DNA of 6,687 nucleotides from positions 1-6,687 of the forward strand of contig JAGTQN010000027.1 of the NCBI GenBank assembly GCA_018396395.1. The letters are read 5' to 3'. Both the position numbers and the translations under genes were made by a program. Source of the stretch: Candidatus Bathyarchaeota archaeon (GTDB taxonomy: Archaea > Thermoproteota > CALKCG01 > B24 > JAGTQN01). Each line of letters begins with the position of its first letter. The stretch's first letter is position 1. Of this stretch, positions 6,232 to 6,687 are shown piece by piece. A model generated the notes under the pieces. It was given only the letters and a program-made list of their open reading frames with translations, was not told where the DNA came from and ran no database searches.

Positions 6232-6336
6232 CTATGGAACCGCTTTGCCAAAGCCTTCAATAAGTTTATTCCATCTCTCCGGATCTCGATGGCTAGAGGA
6301 TTGCCATTCCCTCGGATCCCTCCTTATGCGAAGGTC
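6232..6336 (-). pseudogene. Possible 3' fragment of an unknown gene
   Basis: A frame of 34 codons ends in TAG at 6232 and reads DLRIRRDPREW, then later HRDPERWNKLIEGFGKAVP. It has no start codon and is closed by a stop just upstream (TAA, around 6337-6339). The composition is protein-like and it looks like the C-terminus of a gene whose front is missing. It sits immediately past the break point of the 90-bp repeat at 6351, which fits a rearrangement scar. Chance cannot be excluded at this length. Confidence 0.2.
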
Positions 6337-6386
6337 TTAAGGCCCTCATGTGCCTCGAAGGTTTCCTCCACAGCCTTCTCTGTCAC
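6324..6386 (-). pseudogene. Truncated duplicate of the 60-codon gene
   Basis: Starting at the same GTG (6386), the first eleven codons are identical to the gene at 56-238, encoding MTEKAVEETFE, as is most of the twelfth codon. The frame then runs into unrelated sequence and stops at TAA after 20 codons. It is a by-product of the inverted repeat and probably not a functional protein, though a short peptide could be made upstream of the iscS-like gene. Confidence 0.7.
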
Positions 6387-6441
6387 AGCTCATCGCATCC
6401 TTCCATATTCCTTATGAAGGTAGGAAGCCGGGGGCCGGATT
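6352..6441 (-). repeat. Right arm of the 90-bp perfect inverted repeat
   Basis: This is the exact reverse complement of bases 1-90. It covers the last 16 bases of the complete tRNA-Cys and 74 bases downstream of it. The two arms face each other across about 6.26 kb (91-6351) that contains every protein gene in the window. Confidence 0.95.
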
Positions 6442-6497
6442 TGAACCGGCGTAAAGCGGGTCTGCAGCCCGCTGCCTAACCCCTCAGCCACCCCGGC
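6426..6497 (-). tRNA. tRNA-Cys (anticodon GCA)
   Basis: The 72-nt sequence folds as a complete cloverleaf. The acceptor stem is GCCGGGG/CCCCGGC. The D arm is 6472-6488 approximately. The anticodon stem GCGGG/CCCGC carries loop CTGCAGA, giving anticodon GCA. The variable loop is TTTAC, and the T stem GCCGG/CCGGC carries loop TTCAAAT. Discriminator T73 is the usual identity base for tRNA-Cys, and G37 is present next to the anticodon. No CCA is encoded and no intron is seen. The nearly all G-C stems suggest a thermophile. In organisms with SepCysS this tRNA is first charged with phosphoserine and then converted to Cys-tRNA. No T-run follows the gene, so transcripts might continue toward the iscS-like gene. 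Confidence 0.95.
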
Positions 6498-6500
6498 TGA

Positions 6501-6530
6501 ATATAACATTGTTATATATAGTATATAAGT
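6501..6530 (-). promoter_or_regulatory. tRNA-Cys promoter: TATA box plus overlapping AT palindrome
   Basis: On the - strand CTTATATAC (6521-6529) is a good TATA box, preceded by an A-rich stretch. Its centre is about 28 bases before the mature tRNA 5' end at 6497, allowing a very short leader. Between the box and the tRNA, 6501-6517 is a perfect 17-bp palindrome (eight-base arms, one-base centre: ATATAACA-T-TGTTATAT). It may be an operator or simply a product of AT-rich composition. Confidence 0.6.
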
Positions 6531-6687
6531 TTTACTCAAGCCCAGTGGTGCTGTAACCTTAAGCCTTAGGGAGCCCTATCTTATCTCCTTCGATGCCCTA
6601 TGAAATCCTTCGAGAGGGATAGGAATCCTAGGCAGATCGTGAAGCAGCAGCACCCTATTTCCTTAAATTCTCTCCTTAGGAGCCATT

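Noticed and set aside
1..6441. A mobile element integrated at a tRNA-Cys attachment site
   Set aside because: Site-specific integration leaves direct repeats of the tRNA end, whereas these repeats are inverted and extend 74 bases beyond the tRNA. No integrase, recombinase or phage gene is present.
6540..6687. Possible gene at the right end of the window
   Set aside because: Only frames of about 25 codons are present, for example - strand from GTG 6653 (beginning MLLLHDLPRIPI), closed by stops on both sides. There is no recognisable product.

Overview
The window reads as a piece of an archaeal genome, probably from a thermophile. The supporting evidence is a Sep-tRNA:Cys-tRNA synthase, a COG2522-type archaeal regulator, TATA-like promoters, and a tRNA-Cys gene with almost fully G-C paired stems and no encoded CCA. 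I cannot fix the lineage. This pathway is known from methanogens, Archaeoglobus and several uncultivated lineages such as Bathyarchaeia, and the protein set would fit any of these.

Layout, left to right. Positions 1-16 are the 3' end of a tRNA on the + strand, matching tRNA-Cys. Next come a 60-codon gene (56-238) and the overlapping SepCysS gene (235-1416). A gene-poor stretch follows (1417-1952). A helix-turn-helix regulator on the - strand (1953-2309) diverges from a canonical group II cysteine desulfurase, sufS (2422-3630). After a second gene-poor AT-rich stretch (3631-4157) there is a - strand operon. In transcription order it holds an IscS-like protein (6191-4965), an IscU scaffold (4954-4463) and a 90-residue unknown protein (4430-4158). 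Upstream of this operon is a complete tRNA-Cys(GCA) gene on the - strand (6497-6426) with its own TATA-like promoter.

The theme is cysteine and sulfur. tRNA-Cys is the substrate of SepCysS, which turns phosphoseryl-tRNA-Cys into cysteinyl-tRNA-Cys. SufS takes sulfur from free cysteine, and IscS/IscU belong to Fe-S cluster assembly. SepRS, SepCysE, SufBCD and SufE are not in the window.

Two observations stand out. First, bases 1-90 recur perfectly in inverted orientation at 6352-6441. The tRNA-Cys 3' end plus about 74 bases downstream, including the start of the 60-codon gene, therefore flanks the whole cassette on both sides. This is either a real duplication or inversion, or an assembly fold-back. 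Second, the IscS-like protein keeps the PLP lysine, the aspartate and the catalytic cysteine loop, but has lost nearly every other residue expected around PLP and substrate. It may be a remodelled or inactive partner of IscU. The 60-residue protein encoded against SepCysS is a candidate accessory subunit of tRNA-dependent cysteine synthesis.
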